From assembly GCA_914767935.1 (NCBI GenBank), contig OU612047.1, positions 150,342,778 to 150,406,777 on the forward strand: 64,000 nt of DNA. Direction: 5' to 3'. The notes under the pieces were generated by a model, which was not told where the DNA came from, ran no database searches, and saw only the letters and a program-made list of their open reading frames with translations. Every line of letters begins with the position of its first letter. The first letter of the stretch is position 1. Shown piece after piece: positions 10,113 through 23,257 of the stretch. Made by a program: the position numbers and the translations under genes. The DNA comes from Coremacera marginata (lineage: Eukaryota; Arthropoda; Insecta; Diptera; Sciomyzidae).

Positions 10113-10133
10113 TGTGTGTGTGTGTGTGTGTGT
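10113..10133. repeat. TG microsatellite
   Basis: About 10 TG units, embedded in a longer TG-rich tract from 10085. Confidence 0.9.
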
Positions 10134-12146
10134 TTGCGTGCTCTTATAAATGTGAGGGCGCAACTTTATGTTAGTTGTTTTTGTTTTTGTTTTCACAGAT
10201 TATGCATTCAAATTATATGAATTATATACTTTTAGGCGTACGCCAAACGAAGCAGCAGCGCATAAAATAAGGCGCAACGCAGCACAGCGCACGAGTTTAA
10301 CAAGTTTTTGCATTTATTTATATGCAAAAAAAAAAAAAAACACAGTATGCATAAAGTTGGAAAAAGTTGTTGAAAAAAACTTGAAACTTTCTGCGGCGCT
10401 GCACCACAAACAAGTCGATGAACTTTCTAGAACGCAGTCAAAGCATAGTAAATAGTTCTGCATCCGTTTAGAGGATAAAAGCTTTTTCTGCTTTAGTATT
10501 TTTTTTTAAAAACTATTCTTGCTATTTAAACAAATTAAAATATGTTTTTCTTACTCATAGAGCAAAACATGATCCTTGCTATGAAAAAAGAATGTCCTTC
10601 ACATGCTGCAAAATAGTCTTTAAAAATTCCAGTTTACGTTAAATCTTTTTTTAATTTTTAAGCTTTTTGTATTTCTTTTTTTTTTTCTTCTTCTTGTATT
10701 GCCAGCAGCATGCTTGTATTTGTAAATCTGGCAACATGCTTAAGCATCCTTTAGGCATTCTTAAACATGTTCAAACAATGCAGTTTGTGACACACAAACA
10801 TTGAAAATGCATGCTTAAACACATTTACATTTTCTCACATACACACACACACAGCTGCTTACGTATAACAGGATAACATGCGGCTTAAGTAGCTGTTGCT
10901 GCAGGCTTTCTTGAATGCTGCTGCTGTTTGTTGTTGCTTTTGTATTTTTTTTTTCTTTTTTTTTTTTTGCATGCTTGTCTCTTGTTATCACGGTTTATCT
11001 GTACGGTCTGTTGCACATCTTTGGCATTCAACAATTGAATACCAGCAGACTGACAGCCTTAAGCGCATAAATTTGTTAAGGATATTTTAATGTTTACATA
11101 TACAATTTTAAAAATTCTTCAAGGGAATGTAATGCAGCTACTAAAGATGGCGTTGGAGTAAAAAAGGATTTATTTTAATTGTATGTGAATAATGCACTCA
11201 GTGCAGGGTGTTTGTATAAAAATTAAATTCCATATAATTTTGAATGCAACAATAACATTACGATACAAAAATATTCAATCTTAAATACCAAAAAGTTTTA
11301 AGAATTTAAAAAGCCAAATCTACCAGAGCAATTGAAAAAAAAAAGATTCTTTTCTACACGCTTTCCTAAGCAAAATTACTTTACCAACTTTAAGCCTGAT
11401 TGGTTAAAGACAACAATTCCAAGACAACGACTGGGAAAACCATTCTCATCCATATGTTCAGAAAAAATTAAGTGTTTTTAGTGTTTGAATAATAAAAACC
11501 ATCCTTTTGCTGCGGGCCTGGTCATTTGTTAAAATTAAAAAGAGTTTTTTTTTTAAATAATAAAGAAATCTTATATTTAATACGTCATTTTTATTATACA
11601 TTATGCAAAGCAAGTTTTCTTTATTATATTAGATTAAATGTAATCATTAAATTTAGTTTAAAATTATTAAACTATTAAATGAGATTAAAAAGCACTGCAT
11701 TTTGCTTCACTTACGAAACTAAATTTCGATTTCTATTCAATAGATTGAATTCATGAAAATTGTTTCGAAAGTTTCAAACAGCACTAAAAGGTTTTGTGAA
11801 CATAAAGATTTGCCAAAAAAATACACATTCTTTCTGAAAATAATATATAAACCTAATATAAACTACATAACACATCAAAATTAACTCACTCAGATCTCAA
11901 CTTGTTCTTGAACCAAAATACGATTTATCTTTATATCTGATTATTTGATACAAATTTTGTGTAATACTGAAAATGTTTTCGCCATAAAAATAGCTTGCTT
12001 AAATGTTCTAAAATAGCAATCACATTAAATTACAGCACGTTTTTTAAATGGTTTACAGCGTCAAATTTTATTGATTTCAATAAATTTGCCAAACCCAAAA
12101 AAAAATTTTATGAATAAAAAATAACAGGCTATAAGATAACATTTGA

Positions 12147-12213
12147 TGCGTGAGACTTTTTATTAAGCTCATAATATAGAAGTGATACCCCTATTAATAA
12201 AAAGTCTTACGCA
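12147..12213. repeat. 20-bp inverted repeat (hairpin)
   Basis: Arms 12147-12166 (TGCGTGAGACTTTTTATTAA) and 12194-12213 are reverse complements with one mismatch, around a 27-base loop. This could be the ends of a tiny fold-back element or a structured RNA. No second copy was noticed in the window. Confidence 0.75.
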
Positions 12214-13851
12214 TAAAAAGAAAGAGGAAACCGCAAAAAAAGGAAAGCAACAAATACACATATTTATATAACAAAATATATGAAATGTAAAACCACTTAA
12301 GCCGCATTACTGTCAATAATCGTTAATTAACTCTGAAAACCGCACAAAAAAGCAACTAGACTGTAATAGCTTGCATAAAGCTGTCATGACAACACAGCAT
12401 GTGTGTGTACGTTTGTGTATGAGCACGAATGTGTATGTTTCTAGAGTGCTTGGTGTTTATATGCAGCAAACAAGACATTCTTATGATGACTTCCGGTTTC
12501 TGATTTCTTTTGTATGAAGCGATAATCATTAAAAATCATATAAAAATGAGAAGATCTTGAAATGTGGGTGGATAGAGATGAAAGTGTGAGGGGCATATGT
12601 ATGCAGTGTGCATACTAAAGCTGGGTGTGGGGAGCTAAATAAAGGCAAGGTATGAACTAAATAGAGGTATGAATAGCTTAGATATAAAGGCTCATTATAA
12701 TTTGTTAAACAACTTAAGCTGTCAAATATAAAGCTTGCCTTTATAAGCTTAACAACATAATATCGGCCAAAATCAAAGCATTTATAAGAAACTTACTAAG
12801 AAGTTTGAAACCTAAGATAATCAAAGTACTTCATGGAAATTACAAACCTTTACCATAGGTTTTACAAACCTCAAAGAAGTGAAAGTAAAAAAATAAAAAA
12901 AAATAGCTTTTTTTCAAAGTAGCACTAATTAAAGGCATTGAAGTGTGGGTACTTAAATCGTTGTGTAGTTTCCGTTTCCTGTTGTTTATCATGCTCATTA
13001 ATATGCGGCGCTAGATAGCCACACATGCAGAATTACGTCAATTAACTGCAAACCTGGACCAACGTAACAGCGCATACTTCAAGAGCGCAACAGCTGCACG
13101 ATTCATTAAAAAAAAGAAATCACTAAAGTGGCCAATAAGTGAGTAAAAGAGAGACAAACATAGAAATTGAGATAAAGATAGAGATAGTAAGCAAATACAA
13201 GACTGAGTGTTACTTCCGAGTTCGACACGCTTGTCAATGTTGCCGCATTTTAATGAGCTTATTTGGGTCAAACGTGCTTCGCAAGTCAAAACTAATTATA
13301 ACAAGCTGATGACAAGTATAACAACAGGCGGAAATACTAATAAAAAAAAAAAAATCAAAACTAAAACAACAACAGCAAATAACATGCCACAACAGCAACA
13401 GCAAACACAACAAGAAAATTCTTGCTTTATCTGCATAGTTCAAAAATTGAACCACGTGTGAAAAATTATTATGTTTGCACGTTCGCGTTAAGTTAGTCGC
13501 TAGACATGTTTACAGTTGTAGTAGCTATTATTTTTGGTGTAGTAGCTATTGTTGTGGTTTTGATTAGGTGCATTTTCAGTGGTATTATGGGGGCTAAGGT
13601 CCCCCAGATGCACAAAAGTTGCTTATAACAAGAAAGTTTAGAAATAAATTTGCTACAAATGCTATAATTGTGTTATTTTACTTAAAACTGCAAAAAAAAA
13701 ACTGCTTTTGGCGTATTTGTTACCAAAAATTCTATATAAAATATTAAATGAACCCTATTCCTACCGACCAGTTTTTGTAACACATCCCAACATGCTGTGA
13801 CCCAGAGTCACATATCAGAAAACAGCACAAAAACAAATTTTTAACGAATTA

Positions 13852-14063
13852 ATTTTAATTTATTTTATTTTATTTGATTTGATTTTATTTTATTTTATTT
13901 TATTTTATTTTATTTTATTTTATTTTATTTTATTTTATTTTATTTTATTTTATTTTATTTTATTTTATTTTATTTTATTTTATTTTATTTTATTTTATTT
14001 TATTTTATTTTATTTTATTTTATTTTATTTTATTTTATTTGATTTTATTTTATTTTATTTTAT
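13852..14063. repeat. TTTTA pentanucleotide array
   Basis: About 40 tandem copies of TTTTA, nearly pure, with a few TTTGA variants at the two ends. The unit has no stop codons in any + frame, so it produces a spurious open frame. Confidence 0.97.
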
Positions 14064-14761
14064 ATCATGTGAGAAAAATTCGTAAAGACATAGAAACTTA
14101 TTTTACAAATTTTTTTTTTTTATAATTATGATGTTATATAATGGCAATATAAGGTATTAATTGAATAAGTATTTGTTATTTGAAATACATAAAATAAAAA
14201 AAATTTGTTAAATATCGTTAAATATCGTAAAATTTTGTTAATATATCACAATCATCGGCCGTAATAATACGAGTTATGTTAGAAATAATAAATAAATAAA
14301 TCGAAGAATGGCATAGCTGAGAAAAACCTCTTATTTATCTAAACAAATATTAGAGGTAACATATTTTTCTGAATATCTGTAGCAAACATTTTGACCACAG
14401 TAAGAGCAACATTGTCTTGAAACTCTTGCCAGTTTTGTAGTACACATATCGCACTCTAAATACAAAACAGTCACCACTCAAAATTTAAAAATTTTTAGGA
14501 GAAGCAAGAAAACTATTTTATTTTTGAAGGAACTTCATACAAAACAATGAGGCGAAACTTTATATTTAAATTATAGAGAAGAAGATGTGTATACAATTTT
14601 GACAGTCAAGGGAATCATCTCCTTTTTAAAACTACGAATAGTTTTACTTAAAAAACTAAAAAAAGTTTTGTATTCAGAGTCCGATATGTATGACATCGTC
14701 TTCTGCTTCTTGATCAAAACATTTATTTTCAAGGATTTCGTTAATAAAAGGCAACTTTGTG
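14064..14761. other. AT-rich spacer between two pentamer arrays
   Basis: No recognisable gene or element. Confidence 0.4.
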
Positions 14762-15946
14762 CTATGTTATGTTATGTTATGCTATGTTATGTTATGCTAT
14801 GTTATGTTATGTTACGTTACGTTATGTTATGTTATGTTATGTTATGTTACGTAACGTTATGTTATGTTATGTTATGTTATGTTATGTTGTGTTATGTTAT
14901 GTTATGTTATGTTATGTTATGTTATGTTATGTTATGTTATGTTATGTTATGTTATGTTATGTTATGTTATGTTATGTTATGTTATGTTATGTTATGTTAT
15001 GTTATGTTATGTTATGTTATGTTATGTTATGTTATGTTATGTTATGTTATGTTATGTTATGTTATGTTATGTTATGTTATGTTACGTTACGTTATGTTAT
15101 GTTATGTTATGTTATGTTATGTTATGTTATGTTACGTTACGTTACGTTATGTTATGTTATGTTATGTTATGTTATGTTATGTTATGTTATGTTATGTTAT
15201 GTTATGTTATGTTATGTTATGTTATGTTATGTTATGTTATGTTATGTTATGTTATGTTATGTTATGTTATGTTATGTTATGTTGTGTTATGTTATGTTAT
15301 GTTATGTTATGTTATGTTATGTTATGTTATGTTATGTTATGTTATGTTATGTTATGTTATGTTATGTTATGTTATGTTATGTTATGTTATGTTATGTTAT
15401 GTTATGTTATGTTATGTTATGTTATGTTATGTTATGTTATGTTATGTTATGTTATGTTATGTTATGTTATGTTATGTTATGTTATGTTATGTTGTGTTAT
15501 GTTATGTTATGTTATGTTATGTTATGTTATGTTATGTTATGTTATGTTATGTTATGTTATGTTATGTTATGTTATGTTATGTTATGTTATGTTATGTTAT
15601 GTTATGTTATGTTATGTTATGTTATGTTACGTTATGTTATGTTATGTTATGTTATGTTATGTTATGTTATGTTATGTTATGTTACGTTACGTTATGTTAT
15701 GTTATGTTATGTTATGTTATGTTATGTTATGTTATGTTATGTTATGTTATGTTATGTTATGTTATGTTATGTTATGTTATGTTATGTTATGTTATGTTAT
15801 GTTATGTTATGTTATGTTATGTTATGTTATGTTATGTTATGTTATGTTATGTTATGTTATGTTATGTTATGTTATGTTATGTTATGTTATGTTATGTTAT
15901 GTTATGTTATGTTATGTTGTGTTATGATATGTTATGTTATGTTATG
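14762..15946. repeat. TTATG pentanucleotide array, about 1.2 kb
   Basis: Roughly 237 tandem copies of the pentamer TTATG. Variants are TTACG (often in adjacent pairs or triplets, for example near 14815, 15085, 15135 and 15685), TTGTG (near 14888, 15284, 15494 and 15918) and CTATG near the start. The flanks are unique sequence. Long open frames here, of up to 446 codons in all three + frames, simply repeat MLCYV and are artefacts of a stop-free pentamer. Confidence 0.98.
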
Positions 15947-16444
15947 CTTGTAGAGGGCCCATGTGTACCCATATTATGAATTGTGCATGCCCCTGATTAT
16001 TTCTCCAGGTTTCGGCTTTTCTGACTTGGTGTTCCATATTTTGGAAGAAAGTGAAGAAATCTAAGACTGTACATTATCATTCATAGCGAATATGCTGTGG
16101 AGTTTCTTTTTCCTCCTCGCAGGCCTATCTTTTTGAGATGGTATCTAAGTTAACACTGGCCTGTTAAGTAAATTGTTAAAACTTTAAGATCTACTTGGAA
16201 TAGTTTGAGTAAATCTCTCTTTTTGCAATTTTTTCACGCGGAACTCCATTTTTTTTTGGTTTCAGTGAGAACTTCTTTAGGAGTGTTGAGCTCTTTTAGG
16301 TAGAGAGCTATACTATAGATTCGCGATATCATCACGCTGTTAGCGATATCATCACGCGTTTAGCTGTTCATTTCCGTTGCGTTGCACAGCATTGCTTTTG
16401 CTGTGGTTATGATAGGCAAACATGTTTGATGAACTTTATGAACA
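15947..16444. other. Spacer with a short direct duplication
   Basis: Unique-looking sequence. The 15-mer GCGATATCATCACGC occurs twice, at 16323-16337 and 16343-16357. No coding signal. Confidence 0.5.
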
Positions 16445-16948
16445 AATATCAACCGATTACCGAACCAATTACTGATTATCAAGCGATTACTAACCGATTG
16501 CAGAACCAATTACCGAAGAGAAAACCAACCGCTTACCGAACCAATTACCGAAGCAATAACCGATTACCGAAGCGATTACTTACCGATTACTGAAGCGATT
16601 ACCAACGGATTACCGAAGTGATTACCAATCAATTACCAATTACCGAAACGATTTGCGACCGATTACGGATTAACGAAGCGAAAACCAACTGATTACCGAA
16701 GCGATTACCAAATGCTTACGGAGTACCGAAGCGATTACCAACCGATTATCGTAGCGATTACCAACCCATTACTACTTACCGAAGCGATTACCATCCGATT
16801 ACCAATTTCCAATTACCGATTACCGAATACCGATTACCGAAGCGATCACCAACCGACTATAGAAGCGAATTCTAACCGACTAACAACTGATTTCCAATTA
16901 CAGAAGCAATTACTAACCAATTATTGAGACAATTACCGGTTACCCGAC
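16445..16948. repeat. Degenerate GATTACCGAAGC minisatellite
   Basis: About 500 bp built from variants of CCGATTACCGAAGCGATTAC and CAACCGATTACC, with 11-12-bp and 22-24-bp periodicities. Copies have diverged (GATTACTAACC, AATTACCGAAG and others), so the array is older than the pentamer and hexamer arrays. An open frame at 16712-16927 only reflects the repeat. Confidence 0.85.
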
Positions 16949-19900
16949 CAAAGTAATTGTGTTGCAAATATATTATATATAAACATTAAAATATAACAGT
17001 TTATACATGCAATAAAACAAAAAGAGTTAAAAAAGTAAAACGCGTCTGATTTGCCGACTCTAGCTACTTCGGACATTCATTGCAGCTATGTTATTGCATA
17101 GCTTTAAGTTTTCACTTCGGTCGAAAGTCCCCTCACTCCCTACTTTTGGCATTTTTTTAAAGATCTATATTTTTAAAATTTTGCACGTATTTCTTTAGCT
17201 TCTTCTATGTTTTTATTATATGAAAAGTTATACTAAATAAGTTACCAGGGATCTTGTTCTACCAGATTTGTTTTTTATGAATGACCAAATTTACTCAAGT
17301 TATACTGTAAGCACAGAATCCCATTAACTCCATTCTGATAATTTGAGGCTCCTTACGAGCAGCTTCTAGATCCGTCACTGCTTCTGATATATATGTATTG
17401 TTATTGTTGTTTCGGCTGTGTCAGCTGCTCTCAATTAACTTGCTGCTACCAAACATACAATTTATAAACTGCGAGCAACTCTTATTTGCTAGCAATAACA
17501 AACATCAATTGACAGCAGCGCGCCCTACGCTGTCAAAGGCTAAGCAGGCACAATAAAATTAATACCAACAACAACGATAACAATAACAGTACAAGATAAA
17601 CAAAAACTTTCCTTTTTTTTGTTGTTGTTGTTAAGTCACGTAAGAATCATGTTTGGCGTTAAATCCAAAGCAATGAATTATGACATTTTAATTGAATGCC
17701 ATTCGCTGACATGGAAAATGAGTGCGGGTCGGTAGGGTTGGCAAGTGGGTTAAAAACTATAAATAAGCTACGTACGTGTTTAAGACTGATATCAGCTGTG
17801 ACCATATCTAGTGATTTATGCCTATCTATGTTTTAGTAGTTATGTAAAGGACACAGCTGATATTAGCAGCTTATTTTGCGCCATAGTTATAAAAGACATA
17901 AAAAGTTTTTATCCGAAACTATGCTACATTATATTTTAATCTAAACGTATGGAATGAATTTTGGTATGGTGGGGGTGGTAGAGGAAAAAATCGATTTTTT
18001 TAAAAAAATTAATATAAAATAAAATTTCAGGTCATTTGAAGAAAAAATTTTGAATAATATCGCCTATGAAGTGTCGACGCGGTAGGCCCCTATAGACTAA
18101 AGTATTGAACTGGCGACTATGATATGGCGATTAATGAACTACTCAGCATATCGGGCACAAATTGTATATGCTTAAATGTTTAGTATATGCATAGACTTGA
18201 CATGAACTACTATCCACAAGTTTCATCAATATTAATTAATATTAAGCCCACAACTTTTTTTTTTATTTTACAATATTGTTTTACTCATAGTAGTTGATCC
18301 TATAGTCAGAAACTTTATAATAAGCTTCTTGGAATTTTAACACGTTTTTATCAGCTGACTTTCTTGTCTATCTGTTTCTTGTCTGCATATATATCTGGTA
18401 CAAATATTTCAATTGATTTCAAACTGACATCCCGATGAGCTAGAGACTTAAATTCTAAAGAAGTTTATTACAAACTTCGTGACAAGTCAAAAGAATTTAA
18501 TAACTTAAGTCGAATGAATTTCTGGAAATTAAATTTATGTTTGCCTAAAAATATCTTCTTAAATAAAAGTTGATTTTTAATTAACTAAAGGTCATCTGAA
18601 GCACTTATTATGTAAAGAAACTAAATTGCATAAAATAGGTTTTATAATAAATCGCACTGCCCTAAATAAAAATTCTATCATTGAAATAACCATTTCACAG
18701 TAAAAATTGTATGCTTTTGTTTATGCACGACGAAACTCTTTCATAATCCGATCGTATTTTGATAAATTTCTCCATAAAAGCAAAAACCAATTTCGAGCTA
18801 AAAGCAGCGACTTAGCTTTTGACATTAAAAGAAAAGAACGCATTAAATTTTCAACAGAACTAATCCTTAAGCTTTGAGTCAAATCAAAAAGAGCTTTTGT
18901 CATTTGATTGTCTACCCTAAGCTGGCTATAATAATAAAAAAAAGGCTATATACATAAAACTTAATAGGCAAAATGTTAACCTTGTCGGTTGTTAAAACAG
19001 TTATTAGCTAAAAAATTTACTATTTTTGTGTATAGAATAAAAGAAATGATTAGTTTATTTTAAAATTTGCACCATTGTTTTTTAAAACTTAAAATATCTA
19101 TATAAAATTTAACTGGTTGTATCATAAATTATGCTCACCAAGGTGTAGTCACTGCCTGGGAAGCTTACCATTTTTGGCTGTATTTTAATTTTAGCTAGAT
19201 GAGCTCATTTATTGCTGACCATTTTGAACCTTTTTTTTAACAGCAAAAGCTTACCTGCAAAGAAGAAAAAAAGAGAGAGTGAGCGAAAGAGTAAGAATTA
19301 ATATACTGTGAAAAAAGATGAAACATTAGAGTTTAATTTACGCTTAAGCTTTAACATTATTAGCTAATGTTTAATATTAGCTTATGCTAAATTAAATAAG
19401 AGAAAACAACAACAACACAAGAAAACTAAATAAAGCCATCAAAATGTTTTTGTTGCTTTATTAAAAGTAGTTAGCTGCAAGCTACAAACAACAAAAAATA
19501 ATGTGTTCTGTAGGAATTTACATAATTTAATTAGAACTTGCCAAAAGCTCTCTGAAGTTTACCTTCATTAAAATGAGTAGCATTTTGACTGCGTAGGGAT
19601 AAAATACTACGCAAATACTACAAACACACACACACACATATATACGGATAAAGTCACTTATTAGTGACCCACCTTTGTGTAAATTTCTGAGCATGGCAGA
19701 GTTAAAGCATTAGTTGAGCAGAGAAAACCGCAAAAATAGTTAAAGCAACAAATGAATTATTGCCAAGTATGTGAAACAATTAATTCTGCTTGGGCTGCAT
19801 GTGTGTGTGTGAGCTTAGCCATGCGTGTGTTTGTTTCAGCTACGTCTGGAACCCTTTGCGTGCTGCTAGCTCGTAAATTATTAAAACTCACAGTTACTGT

Positions 19901-20989
19901 GTCATTTATGTTCAAACGATGGCAACGTATACGTCGCCAACTCCAGCTGAAACTCTGACTCTCTTAACCGACTGGCAAGTCAAACTCATTTAGCAACGCT
20001 TAAAGCAGTCTATTTTACTGATTTCTAGCGTCCCGCGCTGCCTTAAGTTCAGCTAGTCTGGCCACTTTGCTAGACTTAATTTTAACACGCCTCATGCAAC
20101 AGGCTGTTGTTGACTTCTTTTTGCCTTACTCGGCCTTGATTTTTTTTTTCTCTTTTTTTCTCTAGTATTATTTCCTAAACTCCTACTTCTTCACATTTCA
20201 CTCACAGACGAGCGTTCGTTGCTTGTGCGTAGCATAATTTTGATAATTCAATTAAGATAAGTGTTCGGTATCATTTTGATTCAATTAAGTTTAACTGATG
20301 CTTAAAGTTGAAAGCTGTTTAGGCAGCGATTAACGGTTCAAAGATAAGCAGAACATAAGCATAAGCATAAATATGAGCGAAGCATAACGGTGACGGTTAT
20401 GGTTCAGAGTGGCACACAAGACTTGAGTCTATCTGACTGTATACAATCAAAGGCACAATCAAATTCATTGCCTACTTTTGGGCTTAAGCAAAACTAAATA
20501 AAAATGTTCTTTAGACAAGTCTAATTGATGTAGTGGGCTATAGAGCGTGAAAAGCTTTTTTCTATTTGTCTATTTATGTATATATATCTGCAGGGAAAAA
20601 GCCTGCCATTAAGCTTAGTTAAATATAAATCCAAATTTTAGTTAAAGTAATAACGATTGCATACTTTTTAAACACTAACCCACAAGGTTGTAACTGAGGG
20701 GTATAAAAGGAAAGGGCACATTAGTTTCTGGTCAATGCTGGTACCAGGAACACGAATTTGCTCATTGATTATCAAATCGATTGACTGGTGAAAAATAGTA
20801 AAAAAAAAGTCCAATAATCAATTTTCAAAATGCAATATAATTTTCAAATAGCTAAAAAGTTTGCGTAAAAGAGTACAAATAATAAAAATAAGTGTCTGTT
20901 TTCTACCACACAATAACTTTTAGTCATTATCATAATAATCGAGGGCATATTTATATGATCCAAACGAATACGGTTTGGACTCATATGCT
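16949..20989. other. Gene-free AT-rich DNA
   Basis: No coding region, transposon domain or long repeat was recognised over about 4 kb. It contains short CAACAA, GTT and CA/TA tracts (for example 19621-19645) and ordinary AT-rich sequence. Frames at 18721-18903 and 19752-19958 are short and resemble no family I know. Confidence 0.5.
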
Positions 20990-21442
20990 TCATATTGATA
21001 TTGATATTCATATTCATATTCATATTCATATTCATATTCATATTCATATTCATATTCATATTCATATTCATATTCATATTCATATTCATATTCATATTCA
21101 TATTCATATTCATATTCATATTCATATTCATATTCATATTCATATTCATATTCATATTCATATTCATATTCATATTCATATTCATATTCATATTCATATT
21201 CATATTCATATTCATATTCATATTCATATTCATATTCATATTCATATTCATATTCATATTCATATTCATATTCATATTCATATTCATATTCATATTCATA
21301 TTCATATTCATATTCATATTCATATTCATATTCATATTCATATTCATATTCATATTCATATTCATATTCATATTCATATTCATATTCATATTCATATTCA
21401 TATTCATATTCATATTCATATTCATATTCATATTCATATTCA
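20990..21442. repeat. TTCATA hexanucleotide array
   Basis: About 72 tandem copies of TTCATA, perfect from 21007 to the end; the first few units read TTGATA. It gives repetitive open frames on both strands (His-Ile, Phe-Ile and Met-Asn repeats), which are not genes. Its near-perfect homogeneity contrasts with the variant-rich TTATG array and points to recent expansion. Confidence 0.98.
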
Positions 21443-22693
21443 ATTCATACTTTTGTGATCTATATAAGTCTGATCTGATAAATCGGAATAATACATCAAT
21501 ATAGCCAAAATTTTTTATAGTAAATAGAAACTTGTTTCAGTAGTACAAAACCCTCTTATAAAGTTGCATTTTTTTTAGTTCCAAAAGTTTCCCAGCTATT
21601 TTGTTTAAATTTTTACTCTGGTTAAAAATTTCATTTTTACACTTTGTTGCATCTTCTTTAAAAATTCAAAACTACTTTCAAAAGAAGTACTTTACACGCC
21701 ATTTTGGCAACCACCAACTTTTCAGCTCACCAACATGCTGGCATGTAGCATGTCCTGAAAGCTAACAACAAGTAAGCAAATTTGACTGCATAACTTATGT
21801 AGATAATGAACTGCATATATACCCAGTTTTTTCTACAACTTTAAAAGCCTTAACTTATACGGCTAAAATATTTGCCAGCAAATTTAAAAAACGAGCTATA
21901 CAAGGGCACCAACTGAAGCGCCCAGCTGCTAATTATATTAAATAACTTCCATGTGTTTTTCTTCTCTTCTTACTTGAGCAAGTAGCAGGCAAAGTGGGTG
22001 ACAGTTAAATATGAGGAAGTCAGTTTATAAGGGCTGACAGTTTTAGCGGAGTTGAAGGTTAAAACGAGGTATACCAAGTGCTGGTGCAGTGAAATAATTT
22101 GAAAACGAAGAACAGTTGCTGTAGTTAATTTTTTGGTGTTTTTTATGTCAGTGCAAAATAAGCAGGAAAGCGCTTTCAACTGTCTTTCGTAAAGCCTTCA
22201 ACAACTTTTCAAAAAGTCAGCAAATCAAGTAAAAGTTGTAGTGGAAAAAGAAACAGGAGGAGAAGAAGAGAAAGAATAGAAGGAAATAGTGGTGAGAGTG
22301 GCAACAATAGGGTGAAAGCAGCAAAATAAACACAGAATACATGTTTCCCAGCTTTAGCCGAACATATGCAAAGTATACTTTTAGGTAGCTTGTATGCACT
22401 TTTCTTTGTGAAGAAAAAAATAATGTTTAGTGAAGATGTTGTATTATAATCAAAGCTTTGAGTTTAATAAAGTCTGCTAAGGCCTTACAATTTGCTTAAA
22501 TGTGTCTAAAATTAATATTAATTTTTTTTTTTATAATTATGTAATTTTGTATGAAATTTTAAAGAATGGTTCTTTAAAATAACAGCGAATCTAGTTATTA
22601 ACTTAATAACCACTTTTTCTATTGAGCTACACAGTTTCTAATTTAAAACGTTTACTTTTTTTTATAGCAATTAATATTGAAGTACTATACATA
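21443..22693. other. AT-rich spacer with a purine tract
   Basis: No genes recognised. At about 22235-22325 the + strand is strongly purine-rich (GGAGGAGAAGAAGAGAAAGA), the only notable base-composition feature. Confidence 0.5.
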
Positions 22694-23257
22694 CCCTGTA
22701 GGAAAATCAACTAATTAAAAAGTAGTTGATAAAGTAGTTTTTTGTCAACCACAACTAGTTGAAATTCTGACTTTTTTCCATAGAACGAACTAACATATTT
22801 TGTATGGCGATGTCCGCTAAATAAGTCAATTTCTCAAGTTCACTTTCATCTGCATATATTTTCAACTACTTGTTAAATTAGTTATATTTAAATTATTTTT
22901 TTATAACTTTAAAATAACCAATTGAAAACTATTACTGATGGCCTAAAGTTAGTAATATTTGATGAAATAACATGGTAAAATATATATATAAGCTTGTAAT
23001 CTAATAAAAATTTGAAATTAAAAGATGTCAAAGTCAGAGTAGTTGCCGCCTTAATATAATTCAAAGTAGTTTATCAATTTTTCACTTGTTTTTAAGTAGT
23101 ATTTTAATTACTTCATATATAATGCAATAAAAACTATTTAGAATTGCAGTGGATGCCGCCGCCTTAATATAAGTCAAAGTAGTTCATATACAAGTTTATT
23201 TTAAATTAGTTTTTTAATTAGTTGTTTTTAAAAACAAGTTAGTTTGTTCCTATAGGG
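22694..23257. mobile_element. MITE A, copy 1
   Basis: Starts CCCTGTAGGAAAATCAACTA and ends in GTTCCTATAGGG, giving inverted ends of the form CCCTRTAGGAA. TA precedes the left end; the right flank is TC, probably a mutated TA. It matches copies 2 (54791-55230) and 3 (63048-63488) but is about 120 bp longer. The extra sequence partly duplicates the GCCGCCTTAATATAA segment, which appears at about 23047 and again at about 23158. No coding frame. Confidence 0.85.

Larger units (their letters stand above)
8983..13851. other. Gene-free AT-rich DNA with scattered microsatellites
   Basis: I find no gene, transposon domain or long repeat here. Present are CA at 9417-9441, TG at 10113-10133, short CA near 10840, many T/A homopolymers, and the hairpin at 12147-12213. 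The texture fits a dipteran intron or intergenic spacer. Short open frames here (for example 10168-10455 and 13207-13461) are dominated by low-complexity Lys/Gln/Thr runs. Confidence 0.6.

Noticed and set aside
10168..10455. 95-codon open frame as a possible host exon
   Set aside because: No recognisable domain, a lysine run from a poly-A tract, and AT-rich flanks without convincing splice signals.
14762..15946. TTATG array as a telomeric repeat
   Set aside because: The canonical insect telomere is TTAGG, flies generally lack it, and the array sits between unique sequence on both sides.
14587..15979. Three overlapping long open frames (up to 446 codons) on the + strand
   Set aside because: They merely translate the stop-free TTATG pentamer as MLCYV repeats; simple-sequence artefact.
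13852..21442. Tandem arrays as a CRISPR array
   Set aside because: No spacer-repeat alternation or unique spacers, and the DNA is plainly eukaryotic.
20844..21504. Long open frames on both strands (Met-Asn, His-Ile and Phe-Ile repeats)
   Set aside because: Translation of the TTCATA hexamer array.
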